DNA from: Avena insularis
Lineage: Eukaryota; Streptophyta; Magnoliopsida; Poales; Poaceae
Length of the DNA stretch: 64,000 bases
NCBI GenBank assembly: GCA_023614405.1
Contig: CM042691.1
Coordinates: forward strand, 181,012,927 to 181,076,926
Reading direction: 5' to 3'
The notes below the pieces were generated by a model. That model worked only from the letters and a program-made list of their open reading frames with translations. It was not told the origin of the DNA and ran no database searches. The first letter of the stretch is position 1. Every line of letters starts with the position of its first letter. Positions 10,116-23,047 of this stretch are shown one piece after another. The position numbers and the translations under genes were made by a program.

Positions 10116-13100
10116 TGTCACATCCCAAGATTTTCCAAATCTTGTAATGTGAAAAATAAATATACAAAAATAAATTTTGTTGAAAATCAGGGTGAAAAGA
10201 AACTTTAGTTTCTAAAATAGAAACTTAAAATCCCATCTTGAACAAAATTTGGTTAAAGTTTGAATTTAACAAAATCCAAATCAAGTGAATTGCATTCCTC
10301 AATGAATGTATCTAGAAATTTAAACACTTGGAAAATAAATCCAAATCCTAAAACCCTAATGGAAGAAAATCATTTCCAAGTTATCTCCAAGCCTATGGAT
10401 TTGATCCATATAAAAATTTGCCAACAAACTCTTACAAATGATCAAGAAAGACAAATAGAAATATTATAAGACCATATAAATTGGAATCACCAAGTTTGGA
10501 TCTCTAAATAAAAAGATATGAATTTTATAAGATTAAGAAAGAATTATTAAATAAATAATATTTAAAGACCAAATCAAATCTTGGCCTAAACCATAAACAA
10601 GTGGATTAAGTTATAATCCAAATCCAAATAAAAATATTGGTTAAAGAATTGCCAAAATAAAATAAAATGGCTTAGACCAAATCCTATTAGAATAAAGACA
10701 AAGCCAAATTTTAAATGATTAATAAATCTTATTAAAAACTTTTCCAAATAATTAAAGATGAATTATTTGACACCCTTTTAAGTAAACAAAACTTACTGAA
10801 AGGTTTTGGAAGAATTTAGAAGTCAAATGGAAATTAAAAACATTATTAAATCCTATTTGATTTAAAACAAGGGCCCTTTTTATTAATTAAAAAGACCCCA
10901 AAAAGAATAAAATATATTCCCAAAATTGACATCAGATTGTGCTACTAATCAATATTTCAACCTACACAAATTTTGGCAAAGGTTTGAAGTCAAATGGATG
11001 TTTGAATTGCTTATTCAAAATCAAAACAGAAAAATCAAAAGAGAAAAAGAAAAACAAACAGAATAAAAAAATGTAAAGGACCCAGTCCAACTAGCTTGGC
11101 CCAACTAAGCCCAGCCAGCCCACTGCTCCTCTCCCACAGAAAACGCTTCTGACCAAATATCTTACCCGCACAGTGTATGACCGGTGGACCCTGTTCCGTC
11201 TCCTTCCTTCACGCTGCCAAGCGGACCCCACCGCCAGCTCTTTCTTCCCCACCCGCCGCTGACCGCGCCCCCTCCTCTGGCCATTACTGCCGATGAATTG
11301 CCGGCGTGAATACGCGTTAACCACGCCATGTAACGGCCATGCGACGATGCCTTCTTAATCGCCAGCCTTCCCTCTCTCATTCCCCTCTGTCGCCTCACCC
11401 AAGCGTGCCCCCAGGCCGTCCTAATTCCTCTACGAAGCTCCACTGCCCCGACGAGTTCCGGCGTTGATTCCGGCCGGATCCTGCCGCCCCTTGCCTCCTC
11501 GAGCACACAGCCGTGATCCCCATCTCCTGGCGGACCTTCCCGTATCGCCAGCTCACCCGCACGTGCTCTGCAAGCTGGACAACGTCACCGCCAGTGCAGC
11601 GCCACCATCTGCCTCCGCTCCGACGAACCCTACCGGTGAGAACAGACCCCCCTTTCCCTCCTTTTGATACACGCATGTCCGCGACTTGCGTACGAAGCTA
11701 ACCGTGTCCTCCGTTTGTTTCTTCGTGACCCGTAGCGCCACCCTCGACGATGACAGAGCGTGGCCGTCGTCAGACGCAACTCCAATGAGGAATTCCTGCA
11801 ACCCTAGTGCGCCCCTTGACCAACCGCAAGTACCTTGAGCTTCCCCACGCCACGGAAATCACGGTGAGCCATCTCTTCATCTTCCTTTCTTCCTCTATCG
11901 CCAGCTTCGCCGCTAGCCGAAAGGCCGCTACGCTTGGCGTCGCCGATGTATTGCCGATAAGCGCCGCTAAGTTGGATCGTAAGGATGCAATAGAATCACT
12001 TAACGCCGAAAGGGTATGCAATCTGTGCCGCTCGATCTAACTTAGATCTGACGCCTCACAGCGACCGATCCGCGCGAAACGGTACGCACGAATAGGAAAG
12101 CGCCACGTGGCTCTGCTCGTTTAAATTAAAACAGATTTGATCTATTAGAAGTTAGATTTTGTAAAATCTATAACTTTTAATCTACACATCCAAATTTTGC
12201 AAACTTTATATCAATGGATTCAGCAAGACAAGCCCTAGCCAACCATGCCCTTTGTTTAGAAAATAGCTTCTATTAAATTGTTTTTTTTTACAGAAACTTG
12301 TGTGTGCATGTTTAGGTTATAAAATTTATTCCAAAATGATTTTGAGGATAAAATCTTTGGCAAATGGTGTGTTTTGAACCTACTAACCATAGGAATCACT
12401 TTGTGGTTTCAAAAATGTATTTGGTGAAGAAAAAGAATAAATCTTTGATTTAAACCAATACTAGTCAAATAAAAATATGGTTTAATTATTAAAAATGGTT
12501 TTTGAAGAAAACCTTAGAGAAATGTTTTGGAAATAAACTCTCTGACCCTAAACACAAGGTTATATGGTTTGAAAACATATTTTTTGAAACCTATAGAATT
12601 TTGTGTTATTAAAAGCATTTCTACACCACATAAAATAATGACTTATTCTAAAAACGGTTTATGAAGTGAAATCTTTTGCAAATGATTTTGTCACTTTATA
12701 AATTGATCATTAGGTGTTTTCAAATGGTTATGAACCATTAGAAACCACTTCTCCAAATAAAACAATTTTAGCATGCTTGCATGCATTGTTTTGTTATTAT
12801 TATTTTATGTGTTGAATTGCATGAATGGTAGTTTGAAATGTTGTTTGCTTGATTGAATTGTAGTGACTTGAAGTGTGTGAACATTTCAAAGATCAAGGAG
12901 TGAACTTATACCCACTACCAAAAAGGCAAGTGATGCTTCATACTTTGTCCTACTATTTTCACTATGCATTAGTGATATTTCTAAGTAAGATTTGCATGGA
13001 ATTTTTGCTAAGTATAAACCATGCTATGGGAAATCCTAGTACATGAAACCTTAGTAGAAATTTCCTAAGTTAAGATCCCTATTACTATCATTCTTAGCTT

Positions 13101-14172
13101 AGCTAGGAGAAAACAAGGGTGGAATGTACATTCATACTATGGAAAAATTTCTAAGTTTGAGGACTTGTGTTTTGTTTAATAAAACAACTAAGTAAATGAA
13201 TCACCTGGGTGGAATGGAAAGAATGGTTTATGTTGAGTGGTTACACAAGGCCAGGGGACTGGTGAACCTTGTGTATCTCACTTGTGGATGGCCACCCAGG
13301 AACAAAGGGATTTGAGATGTCAAATGTTGAGAAGCTTCAAGTGCAACCACATGGCATTATGGGCTCTGCCTGGATCATATAGGTTGCAAGAACATAGACA
13401 AATGGACAGTTGGTGATAGGGGAATGATAGGTTTGAACGCGTCCATTCTGGTCTAAGGGAAGGCTTCTGAAAGATCTTGTCTTGGTGAAACCAAGTCTTG
13501 TGGGGAAAGTGCACAACCTCTGGAGAGTGTAAAAATCTAAGTACTTAGCCATGTCCCTGGCAAAGGACAATTTGAGCATCAAGACATGGAAGCTATCAAG
13601 AATCTCATCATCCAAATTTCTAAGTTAAAAACTTGTGGTTGAACAAGTGTTTAAGGTTCACCAATTTATATTGGTGGTTCCTTGGGTGATATTTTTGTCA
13701 AGCAAAAACTTAGTGTTTTCAAATGATAAGGAAAATCTATTTTGAGCAAAGAAAGCCTAAGCTCCACTTAGCCAAATGCATATAGATGATATACTCCACT
13801 ATACTACTATAGTATCACTTGCCTATACAATTCAAATGTATTGACCCTTGTGGCTGTAACTTGTTATGTTGCAGGTTTGTTTGATGTTAGTAAAGTTTGT
13901 TGATTAGGATAACAAGTCTACAACTAACATGATTGCCTGTGGCATTTTGAAGATGAAGGACTCCATGCTATAGTTATATTCTGTTGCATTGTAATGAGAT
14001 AGCCAACTGATCTATGTAAGATGTAATAAATTATTTTCTTCCTGGTTATAAAGTTGTATTATGACCTTTGTTCCTTGATATTACATCTTAACTGTGGATG
14101 CTAGCTATTGATCCAGGGACTAGCATTGTAAACACAGGGATCTCTACCTTATTAAAGGTTGGGAACCTTACA
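10116..14172 (+). repeat. 3' LTR of the LARD element
   Basis: Direct repeat of 4189-8218, starting TGTCACATCCC and ending GGGAACCTTACA, followed by the TTTCT target duplication. It shares the GC-rich central island (about 11090-12110). Confidence 0.92.
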
Positions 14173-14177
14173 TTTCT

Positions 14178-14492
14178 ACATTGATGTCGACGAGTAGTCG
14201 GGGTTCCCGGGCAACAACCTAGGATCTATGGAAGGGTCGTTACTTCTGTTTAAGGCCTCTTAGGCCCTTAGCTCAGTTTGTTGTTTAGAACAACTTGTTT
14301 GCTTCCATTGTTTTTTGTAATGATGGGTCTATGACCCCTAGTTTGTATATCTGTTAAGAGTTTACCTTAATAATGTATGGTTTGAATATTCTGTAATGTT
14401 ATCGATCATTCCATGCGTGCTTAAGAATTTAGGTTAGGCTTATGTCAGATGAAGATCTAGTATTTGTCTAGACCAAATACCGGGGCGTGACA
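14178..14492 (+). other. Right half of the sequence split by the LARD; probable LTR end
   Basis: Continues the sequence of 3630-4188 after the TTTCT duplication. It ends ACCGGGGCGTGACA, a plausible LTR terminus (mirror of TGTCACGCC-type starts). The matching LTR start is not visible in the window, so this is a truncated remnant. Confidence 0.4.
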
Positions 14493-15668
14493 GAAAGTTA
14501 ATGCGGGGATTTCTACAAAGGGTTAAAAGGGTCCAACTAACGATTCTATGCATGATACGGAACATATATGGGAATTCCTAGAAAAACTAACAAAATGGGC
14601 AGAAGGGAGTAGTATGTAGTACTAATACTCAAGTGTGGTCATGGGTGATCAGTTGATGTGACTCTCGGCCATGAATTCCTAACAAGATAGCCATACGGTC
14701 TATCACCTTATTTACTGTAGTAGTAATACTAGTAGTACATGGACTCTATTCAAATTCAAAATCTCAATCAAGCGTAAAAATCACCCACCAACCTTGCAGT
14801 ATTTCCCGCCCCACCGTTTCAAAAACTTTGAGGCCAAATCTCCCACATAGGGAGTACCCTTTTTCTATTTTTATTAGATGGATCCTAGCCAAATTAAAAG
14901 TCAAAATGGAGAGGCAAAATCACAAACCGACATTGTAGCATTTCGCGCTCCTCCGTTTGAAAAACTTTTGACTTTAAAATTACCATTCTACCCATTGTTC
15001 AGACACCCTATGGGCAAGCTATAGTCAGTAGCTAGGGGCATGATCGTAATTATTTTTCTTTTCGCCTCCATAGTCTAGTCCTGATTCGCACAGTTTTTAT
15101 TGCTGTCCCTCGCAAAAATCCTAGGCTCCTCCTCCCACGCCCTCGGCCCCACCACCACCGCACGCACAAGTCAGCACCAATTCCACGGCAGCCTGAGCCA
15201 CTTGAGTTGCGGTCTCGTGCATCGCCGTGGTTGAGCTTCACCGACACCCACTCCACCAGATCTATTTCACTTGGTCTCCCTGCCACTGCACTGGAGTTGG
15301 GGTCTCGATCACCATGACGATGGCGTCACCGACCGCCCAAGATCTGCTTGCCTGCCGACGAATTCTACCCACCATACCGGAGCTGCCTCACAGGTGTCCA
15401 CCAAAGAGGAATCTAGTTCAACAAGTTCCATGTCCACGGCTCCAGACCAGCTGCACGGGCGTCATCGTTCACTACACCAGATCTGCATCAGCAACTCTCT
15501 TGTCCACCATGCTCAAGCCAGCATCGACCACCCAAGATCTTCTTCCCTGACCGCCCATATATGCTTCCCCGACCGTCCAAGATCTTCTTCCTCGCGATCG
15601 CAACACCCTCGTTGACCTGAATGTCACCTGCACAATACCGATTATTCTTAGACGCCTCTCCGACCAAG
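14493..15668. other. Unassigned sequence with a GC-rich leader-like part; no convincing gene
   Basis: 14760-14980 contains two diverged copies of a block around GTATTTCCCGCCCCACCGTTTC / GCATTTCGCGCTCCTCCGTTTG, about 120 bp apart. From about 15100 the sequence becomes C-rich with repeated CCAAGATCT words (15340, 15530, 15575). Short ORFs here are repetitive and match no family I know. It could be the 5' end of a decayed gene or transcript; the stretch ends AAGGTAAC, a splice-donor-like string that became the target site of the next insertion. Confidence 0.4.
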
Positions 15669-15673
15669 GTAAC

Positions 15674-17464
15674 TGTTGGAGATATGCCCAAGAGGCAATA
15701 ATAAAGTGGTTATTATCATATCTTCATACTTATGATAAATGTTTACATACCTTTCTATAATTGTATTAACCGGAAACATTAATACTTGTGTGGTTTGTAA
15801 ACATAAAAGAGTCCCTAGTAAAGCCTCTTGTTAAACTAGCTTGTTGGTTAATATGTGATCATGGTTTCCTGATCATGAACATTGAGATGCTATTAACAAT
15901 AAGGTCATATCATTAGGAGAATGATGAGATGGACATACTCCTATAATTAAGCATAACATAAGATCATGTCATTCAAATAGTTCACTTGCTATAAGCTTTT
16001 TGATACATAGTAACCTAATTCCTTCGACCAAGAGATCATGCTAATCACCATCACTAGAAGGATGCTTTGATGACATCAAACACCACACCGTAACTAGGTG
16101 GCTATAAAGGTGGCATTGAGTGTTCGGAAAGTACGTGTTGAGGCACATGGATCAAGAGTGGGATTTGTCCATCCATATGACGGATAGATATATTCTAGGA
16201 CCTCTTGGTGGAATGTCATCCAATTATCTTGCAAGCATGTGAATGGCTCACAATGGATCACATATCACAGGAACGAGAAAATAATACTTATCGGTAACGA
16301 GGTTGTACTAGGTATGCAGAGATACCGACGATCAGACCTCGGATAACTAAAATATCGCGAGACAAAGGGAATTTGGTTTCGTATGTAAATGGTTCATTCG
16401 ATTGCAAAGTAATCGTAGAAATATGTGGGAGCCATATGAATTTCCAGATTCCTCTATTGGTTATTGATCGGAGAAGAGTCTCGATCATGTCTGCATAATT
16501 CACGAACCGTAGGGAGACACACTTAAGGATTCGATGTTGTTTAGTAGATATGGAATGTGAATAAAGAGACCGAATGTTGTTCGGAGTCTCGGATGGGAGC
16601 CAGGATATCACGAGGAGATTCGGAATGGTCCGGAGAATAAGATTCATATAAGGAAAGTCCAATTTCGGAGTTCGGGAATGATTCCGCTGTTTTCATCGGA
16701 ATGTTCTAGAAGGGTCTAGAAGATTCACCGATCCGGAAGGGGAAGGGTACATGCATGTGCCATGACAAGGCAGTTTCAAAAAGTCAAATCCCAACATGGT
16801 TTCCGAGTTAGGGAGGGTTTCTAAGTTAGGGAGTGTTTCCACCTGGGTAGGGAACACCCATGGATGCCCCCCACCTATATAAGGAGGGCTGGGGGCGCAC
16901 CCCAAGGTATTCCCCTTGCCCTAGGCGCCCAAGAAACCCTAGGTTGGCCGCCGCCCCCCCTCTCTAGTTGCGACCAAACTAGATCTCCTCTAAACTGCTA
17001 CTAACTAGCTAAACTCTAGCTTCTAGCTACCTCTAAACCTCGGCCCTCTAAACCCTAGATCGCCGAGGCTCCCTCCACCATATTCGCTCTGGCTTAGGCG
17101 AAGCCCTACGGGATGTCCCCTCTACTTTTGACACCACGCCGTCGTGCTGCCGGAATCGCGAGGAGAGAGCTACAACCTCCGCTACCTGCTGGAACAAGGG
17201 AGAGGAAGGTCTTCATTGAGTACCGTACGTGCGACCGACTATGGGAGCGCTTCCGGAACACGGCGTCAGAAGGATCGCCTACATGATCTTGAGATCGGCA
17301 AGTGAATGACTACATCGCCCATGAGAATCTGCTCTCGTTAACCGCTTTGGATCTTCGAGGGTTAGTACTCTATCGACTCGTTGCTACAATCTAGTAGATT
17401 GATCTTGTCTTGTGTGTGTTCATGCGATAGAATTTTTTTGTTTTCCATGCTACGAACCCCTATA
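15674..17464 (+). mobile_element. Solo LTR, Ty1/copia, Angela/BARE/WIS-like
   Basis: Starts TGTTGGAGATATGCCCAAGAGG, close to the LTR start of the Angela/BARE-1/WIS family as I remember it, and internal phrases such as AACCGGAAACATTAATAC and GGTAACGAGGTTG also fit. Target duplication GTAAC is present at 15669-15673 and 17465-17469. No internal domain is present, so this is a solo LTR left by LTR-LTR recombination. The terminal CA has become TA. Confidence 0.9.
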
Positions 17465-17469
17465 GTAAC

Positions 17470-18048
17470 AAAATATCCAACCCCTTTTTGTTTTGCCAGC
17501 AGTATAGCAGGTTCAAGCCTATCACAGTGAACTGCATTTTTGTAATCGTGCTACTAAATGCAAGTCATTAGGCTGCCTATTCTTTGTGCTATATACAAGG
17601 TTACTAGATATGTTTGTTTGCATTCGCTGCTCTACGAATTTTAAGTCATGCACATGTTTGTTATTTTGTCATGCCCATGTTCTTAGCTACTCCCTACAAT
17701 ATTAATTTCCTGCTATTGTGTAGTTCTTGCAAAATGTAAAGTTAGTGGAAAATATTAGTGTGCATTCCCTTCTCCATAGTTACTGAATCTATCTGGTTCA
17801 TCCTGAGCTAATTTCCTGCTATTATTTCCTCCCTGGCATCATTTTGTTATCCTATAGTACCCGTTTAAACTCGTAGTACTAGTTCAATTATAATTTTGTT
17901 ATTGCCATCTGGATCTTACAAACCTGCAAAACTGACTATTTTATTTTTCCTTGCATAGAGCTTAAAAAGGGAACACTAAACATGTTGGTTTGTACAACCT
18001 ATTATATAGGTTTACAAGCGATGCCATTGTTTCCTTATCTTGTACTGG
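17470..18048. other. Unassigned AT-rich sequence, no gene
   Basis: Continues the pre-insertion sequence after the solo LTR. It is T-rich, with no ORF or repeat that I can assign; it looks like intron or intergenic DNA. It ends TACTGG at the CACTA terminus. Confidence 0.5.
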
Positions 18049-20253
18049 CACTACAAGAAATGTTTCCTTCCGCAACGACTGGGTCCGTCAGTCATCGTAG
18101 AAGGCGCCTCTTCTGCGACGAAAATCTCGGCTCGACCGTGGCGGATGCAAAACTTTTTTCTGGTTTCTCGCACCTCTACTACGACGAAACCGCTAAAAAC
18201 AAGGAGGAAGCTCATCGGGCACATGGCATAAGTAAGATTTCCGCTTCCTCACGAGATGTTGAATCGCCAAAGTATTTTTTCTGTGTGTGGGTCCCGGACA
18301 TCAGTGACTCTAGCAGACCAAACTTTTTAGTCGTGCCTTACTGATTTGAACTTGATAACGTTGTTCGATGCCTCTTCCATTTAGTCAGGATGTTGGGCTC
18401 GCATGTCTGCCTCACATTAGAGTAATCGTGTGTATGATGGAATTATTTTCCTTCCGTGTTCCGAACTTGATAGCGTCACTCTATGCATCTTCCGTTTAAT
18501 CAGGTTGCTGGGTCCCAGGTGCCATCCTCACACTAGAAGAAATGTGTGCATGATGGATTTTTTTTCCTTGGATCATGCCTACCTGATATGAACTCGATAA
18601 CGTTGATCGATCTATCTGCCGTTAATCACGATGTTGGGTCCCACATGTCAGCCTCTCATTACAAGAATCGTGTATATGATGGAATTTTCTTCGCTCCCGC
18701 TACCCTATTTCGAACTTGAGTGCGCTGTCGTTTAATCACGCATCTGGGCCCACCTGTCATCCTCTCATTAGAAGAAACGTGTGTATGATGGATTTTTTGC
18801 CCTCGGTCGTGCTACCCTGTTCCGAACTTGTTAGCACTGCCAGATGCATAATCACGCAGTTGGGCCCCATGTGTCATACTCTCATTAGAAGAAACGTGTG
18901 TATAATGGAATTTTTGCCCTCGGTCGTGCCTCCGTGTTAACTTAATAGCGTTGCTCGCTGCATCATCCATTTATTCAGACTGGTGGGTCCCATATGTCAG
19001 CATCTCATTAGAAGAATCGTGTGTATATGATTGAATTTTTCCTTCTCTAGCGCTACCCTATTCCTAACTAGATAGTGTTGCTCGATGAATCTTTTGTTTG
19101 GTCAAGCTGCTAGGTCCCACATGTCAGCATCTCATTAGAAGAAATGTGTGCATGTAGGACTTTTTCTTGCTCGCGCCTCCGTATTTCGAACTTGGCAACG
19201 TTGCTCGATGCATCACCGTATATATAGGCTGGTGGGTCCATATGTCAGCCTAACATTATAAGAATAGTGTGTATATGATGGAATTTTTTTCTTCTCTAGT
19301 GCTACCTTGTTTCGAACTAGATAGCGTTGCTCAACAAATCTTCCATTTGGTCACGCTGTTGGGTCCCACATGTCAGCATCTCACTAGAAGAACGTGTATA
19401 TGTTGGACTTTTTTCCCGCTCGCGCCTACCTTATTTGAACTTGGCAATGTTCCTCGATGGAGCACCTATATAAGGTCTCTCTTGTAGGTCCCACATGTCA
19501 GCCTCTCCATAAATGAAATGTGCTATGATGGACTTTTTTTTCGGTCGCATCCGTTGTTCTGACATTGGTCTGTAGCTGGGTCCTAGATGTTAGCAACCTC
19601 GGTGCAGGAAACGTGTCTAGGCTGGGTCCCAGATGTCAGCCTCTATTTGAAAGAAACGTGTGTATGTTGGACTATTTTTTCGGGTTGAGTCCGCTGTTAT
19701 GACCTTGGCAACATTGGTGGTTTTTTTAGGAGAAATGTGTCCATGATGCAGCAGCAGTTTACCTGGGCCCCAGATGTCAACCTTATAGAGTACAAAAAAT
19801 GTTAATCTACACTCTGATGCTGGGTCCCATATGTCAGCCTTCTATGTATAGGAAACATGTCTATGCTGGGTCCCACATTACAGCCTTCTTTGTGTGTGCA
19901 GGAAACGTGTCTATGTTGGGTCCCACATGTCATCCACTATTTGAATTAAACGTGTCCATGCTGGGTCCCACATGTCAACCTCTTTTTGAATTAAACGTGT
20001 GTATATATGTTGGAATATTTTTTCGGGTCGACTCCGCCATCTTGACTTTGGCAACATTGCTAGATGCAGCAGCAGTTTATGTGAGTCCAACATGTCTGCC
20101 ACTATTTAAATTAAACGTGTACATGATGGGTCCCACATGTTAACCTTTATTTATATTGAACGTGTGTATATATGTTGGACTGTTTTTTTGGGTCGAGTCC
20201 GCCGTCCTGACCTTGGCAACACTGCTAGATGAAGCAACAGTTTATCTGGGTCC
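18049..20253 (+). mobile_element. CACTA transposon fragment, left terminus
   Basis: Begins CACTACAAGAAATG, a typical CACTA terminal inverted repeat. The first 300 bp are followed by a long array of degenerate repeats (next entry). No transposase is present. The right end is missing: the fragment is cut at 20254 by the Tat-like gypsy LTR, and its continuation is not found to the right within the window. Confidence 0.75.
18350..20240 (+). repeat. Degenerate tandem array in the CACTA fragment, unit about 110-125 bp
   Basis: The core words GGGTCCCACATGTCAGC, CTCATTAGAAGAA, ACGTGTGTATGATGGA and GAACTTGATAGCGTTGCTCGATGCATC recur in the same order. About ten fairly regular units run from 18400 to 19500, then shorter and more rearranged copies follow to 20240. 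CACTA elements often carry subterminal repeats that bind their transposition proteins; here the array is unusually extended. Confidence 0.8.
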
Positions 20254-20781
20254 TGTTGGGGATATGCTAAATGGATATCACCATAGCATGTCTCTAATCC
20301 GGATAACCCGGGTGGCCCACAGTTGGTAGAAAGGCCCATGTCCTGCTGGGCGGCCCAGTTAGATGGATCCACAAGGGGGGCCCATGCCGGATAAAGGAAG
20401 GCTACAAAGGAGTCACCAGCGTACTCGGAGCCTTGGAGTACAAGACACGTTAGACTAGTTGTGTACCATGTAGGAGTCTATAACCTGTCCGGCTAGGACT
20501 TTTCCTGTAACTCTAGGATCTAGCGACTATATAAGCCGGACCTACGGGAGCCTTTAGGGCACGATAAAACTCATACCTCGCATAGAGAACCGATTCCTGT
20601 TAACTCAGTGTATTACCATTATAGTGATTTATAACAGGAGTAGGATTCCGCCATCGTCGTGGGATATAAACCTGGGTAAGCTATGTTACATCATACCCGC
20701 CAACCTCCGGCCTTACCCCACGTCTCTAAACACGCTCTGTGAGGAACCCTCCATGGCGTACTCGTCGGCAATACCATGACA
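20254..20781 (+). repeat. 5' LTR of the Tat-like element
   Basis: Starts TGTTGGGGATATGC, ends GGCAATACCATGACA (528 bp), with CTATATAAGCCGG at about 20527 as a good TATA region. A second copy, inverted, lies at 57563-58085. The adjacent PBS fixes the orientation. Confidence 0.9.
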
Positions 20782-20783
20782 GT

Positions 20784-20800
20784 TGCCGCCCACCATGGGG
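20784..20800 (+). other. Primer binding site, tRNA-Asp-like
   Basis: TGCCGCCCACCATGGGG follows the LTR by two bases. It is a mutated form of TGGCGCCCACCGTGGGG, the PBS common in Tat-type grass gypsy elements. Confidence 0.75.
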
Positions 20801-21990
20801 CAAGAGGTGCTTCAGGCTCTACAAGGGGCGAGGTCCAAGCTCTTCGCAGGAATTGGCGAACCCTTAGCCATCGGCCGTGTTCTCTTCTCCGGCAACGTTC
20901 CGATCATCCCTCCCGACGAGTTCTGGATCCCGATGAAGACAAACCCCACCCGCTGCTCGATCGTCCCAATCAGGGACATCCACCTTTTCATCGGCTAAAC
21001 TGACTTGGGCACTAGTTCCTTAGAAGTCGGAGGATCGTCAAGGCCCACACGGACCGCCTACGGGCAGGACATGTTCGCGGAAGGATCATAGTTGGATATC
21101 TCTTTAGAGTTTGCTGACATAGATCGGAAAAATTCAAAGCCCACCCGAACCGCCCCTGTGCAGGATATAACGGTGGAAGATTGTTGCAAGTCCGCCGGCT
21201 TCATCCGTGCGTCTAGAGAGTAGAGATCCAAGTTCGTCGGCATGGTGACTATCTTTGATCTGGTGCGTTGCGTTCGGAGAGATGGTGAAAAACCCTGTGA
21301 TTACCTATCGAGGTGGCTCCGGATACGGCTGACCTAGAATATTACCCCAATAATGATGGTATGTATCACTTTGTGGAAGGGCTAGACCGCGGTACACTTT
21401 TCCGGCATACTCTAAGGCGGCAAAAGGCCGCGGGTCTTCTCACTTTCGAGGTAATGGTTCACACCGTCAATAACTACGTGGCTACTGAGGCAGAAGCTCA
21501 GGCGGTGCTCACAGACGTACCTGGCGCCCTGCCGCCTCAGCCACCACTGCCACCGCCTCCAGTTAACGTCCCTGCCTCCTCAACATCTTCTTCCGTCGTT
21601 GAGGAAGCCCCCGCACCCTCCGACTATGTACTGGATGCGCTCTACGCCGACATCAGCGTGGACTCGAAGTATTGGATATCAACCTGGAGGAACTCGACTC
21701 TGCTATGAAGGAGATGGAGGAGGACATCAAGTGTGAGGAGCAGGCCGACAAGGCCATCACATCCTGAGTGGTGTTCGTCGCCATTGGGAGCGTGATGGAA
21801 GAAGACCAACCCGGACAAGCTCCGCCTAAAGCACTAGACAAGGGGAAGGGACCCATTGATGCTGCCGACAATGGTCGCGCAAAAGCCATGCCCCTTCGCC
21901 TAACCCAGTGCGGCAGCCGCATGAACTCAACATCGGTCCGAGTAACATCAACACCGCAAACCCGCCGCCTTCGTAAACTACGTCTTCAAC
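20801..21990 (+). pseudogene. Leader and gag-like fragment of the Tat-like element
   Basis: Only part of this looks coding. A frame at 21313-21708 reads YHFVEGLDRGTLFRHTLRRQ and continues with TEAEAQAV, which loosely resembles the C-terminal gag region of Tat elements, then a Pro-rich tail (PPQPPLPPPP). A short frame from 20795 overlaps the PBS and is more likely leader than protein. The segment ends at the TGC target site of the CACTA element and continues at 47252. The position of a gag-C-like piece ahead of the main gag is odd; it may be a duplicated or separate leader ORF. Confidence 0.45.
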
Positions 21991-22013
21991 TGCCACTACT
22001 AGGAAAATGGCTA

Positions 22014-22390
22014 TAGGTAATCAGCACGTGGCTCACATGGTTGAAGTGCCCCACGGCTAAAACAGGCGTGGCTCACCTATGGGCAGTGCCCTACTAGTAA
22101 CTAGAACAACCGTGGCGCACATGACCATAGTGCGCCACAGATATGTGTGGGCCAGGGCCCTGTTGGCCGCACGCCAAACATCTGTAGCGCACATAGGGTA
22201 GGTGCTCTACGGTTGTTAGTGCCAACCGTGGCGCACATGGAGGGGGTGCGCTACGCCTAAGCGCATGCCCCCCTCTGCTGTGAAATGGCCAGACACATCC
22301 GTGGCGCACTATGGCATGTGCGCCACGGATGTTACTCCTCCCTGTGGTGCACTAGGGCAGAGTGCGCCACGGATGTGTGTATTTTTTTGA
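22014..22390 (+). repeat. Left subterminal repeats of the CACTA element
   Basis: GTGGCGCAC and its complement GTGCGCCAC recur about six times exactly, plus decayed versions (CGTGGCTCAC, GTGCCCCACG), often as inverted pairs. By analogy with En/Spm these are probable binding sites of the element's accessory protein. Confidence 0.8.
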
Positions 22391-22647
22391 CAGCACTTTA
22401 TGTGCACATGTGTGACCACATCCATCACCCCACACTTCACTTTCCCCTTCTTCTTCCTCCTTAGATCAAGTCAGGATTTTCTCCTTCCCACCTCAATTTC
22501 TCCACCCATTCACCATTTTTAGCATGTAGAACTTGCCTTAGATGTTACATAAGTAATAGAGGAAGGTCTCCGGTCTCTCATCTCCTTCTCCGGTCTCGCG
22601 CGCACACCTCTCCTTTCCATCTTTCTCGCGATCGGTCTCTCATCTCG

Positions 22648-23041
22648 GTAAGTTGTCCATGTAAGGATGTGTTCATGTGTATATGGATGATATGCTCATA
22701 TGTATGTAGATGATCGATGCTCATGATGTGTATGGAGAGGATCGATGGTCATATGTGTATGTATATGGAGAGTATCGATGATGCTCATGCATGTGTGTAT
22801 GGAGAGGATAATGATATGTTCATGTGTGTATGGGTCTCTCTCTCTCTTGTGTTTGTATGTGAACAAGTTTCCATTTGTTTTGCCAAAATGTTGATTCATT
22901 TCCATTTTGGCAAGACTTTGGCATTTCGCAAAGGTCCTAATTTTAGGATAGGTCATGCCGAAATTTTCTATCGCCCATTGCATGCATGCATTCATTATGT
23001 GGTTCTAATAGACTTCTAATTGTACCGTGTACACCGTGCAG
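22648..23041 (+). other. Probable intron in the 5' UTR of the TNP2 gene
   Basis: Donor CTCG|GTAAGT and acceptor ACCGTGCAG flank 394 bp rich in TATGGAGAG/GATCGATG words. The first ATG of the transposase frame (23048) is six bases after the acceptor. The upstream exon, about 22430-22647, is C/T-rich leader. Confidence 0.6.
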
Positions 23042-23047
23042 GCAAAA

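Larger units (their letters stand above)
4189..14172 (+). mobile_element. Complete LARD-type non-autonomous LTR retrotransposon
   Basis: Two long direct LTRs (4189-8218 and 10116-14172) flank a short internal domain of 1.9 kb. The 5-bp target site duplication TTTCT is intact at 4184-4188 and 14173-14177. The element has a tRNA-Met-type PBS, a polypurine tract and one zinc-knuckle reading frame, but no protease, reverse transcriptase, RNase H or integrase. It must therefore have been mobilised in trans. The LTRs resemble each other along their whole length with small indels (for example a stretch near 10310-10360 missing in the left copy), so the insertion is not ancient. LTR termini match those of the minus-strand chromovirus elsewhere in the window. 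Confidence 0.93.

Noticed and set aside
15227..15691. Overlapping ORFs of about 110 codons in C-rich sequence
   Set aside because: Three frames are open at once and the text is repetitive (repeated CCAAGATCT blocks); no recognisable domain.
18049..18344. Possible host gene exon at 17982-18344
   Set aside because: The frame crosses the CACTA terminus and matches no protein; the sequence is the transposon's terminal region.
22696..23019. ORFs full of Met/Tyr/His/Thr around 22.7-23.0 kb
   Set aside because: They fall inside the probable TNP2 5' intron and arise from ATGTGTATG repeats.
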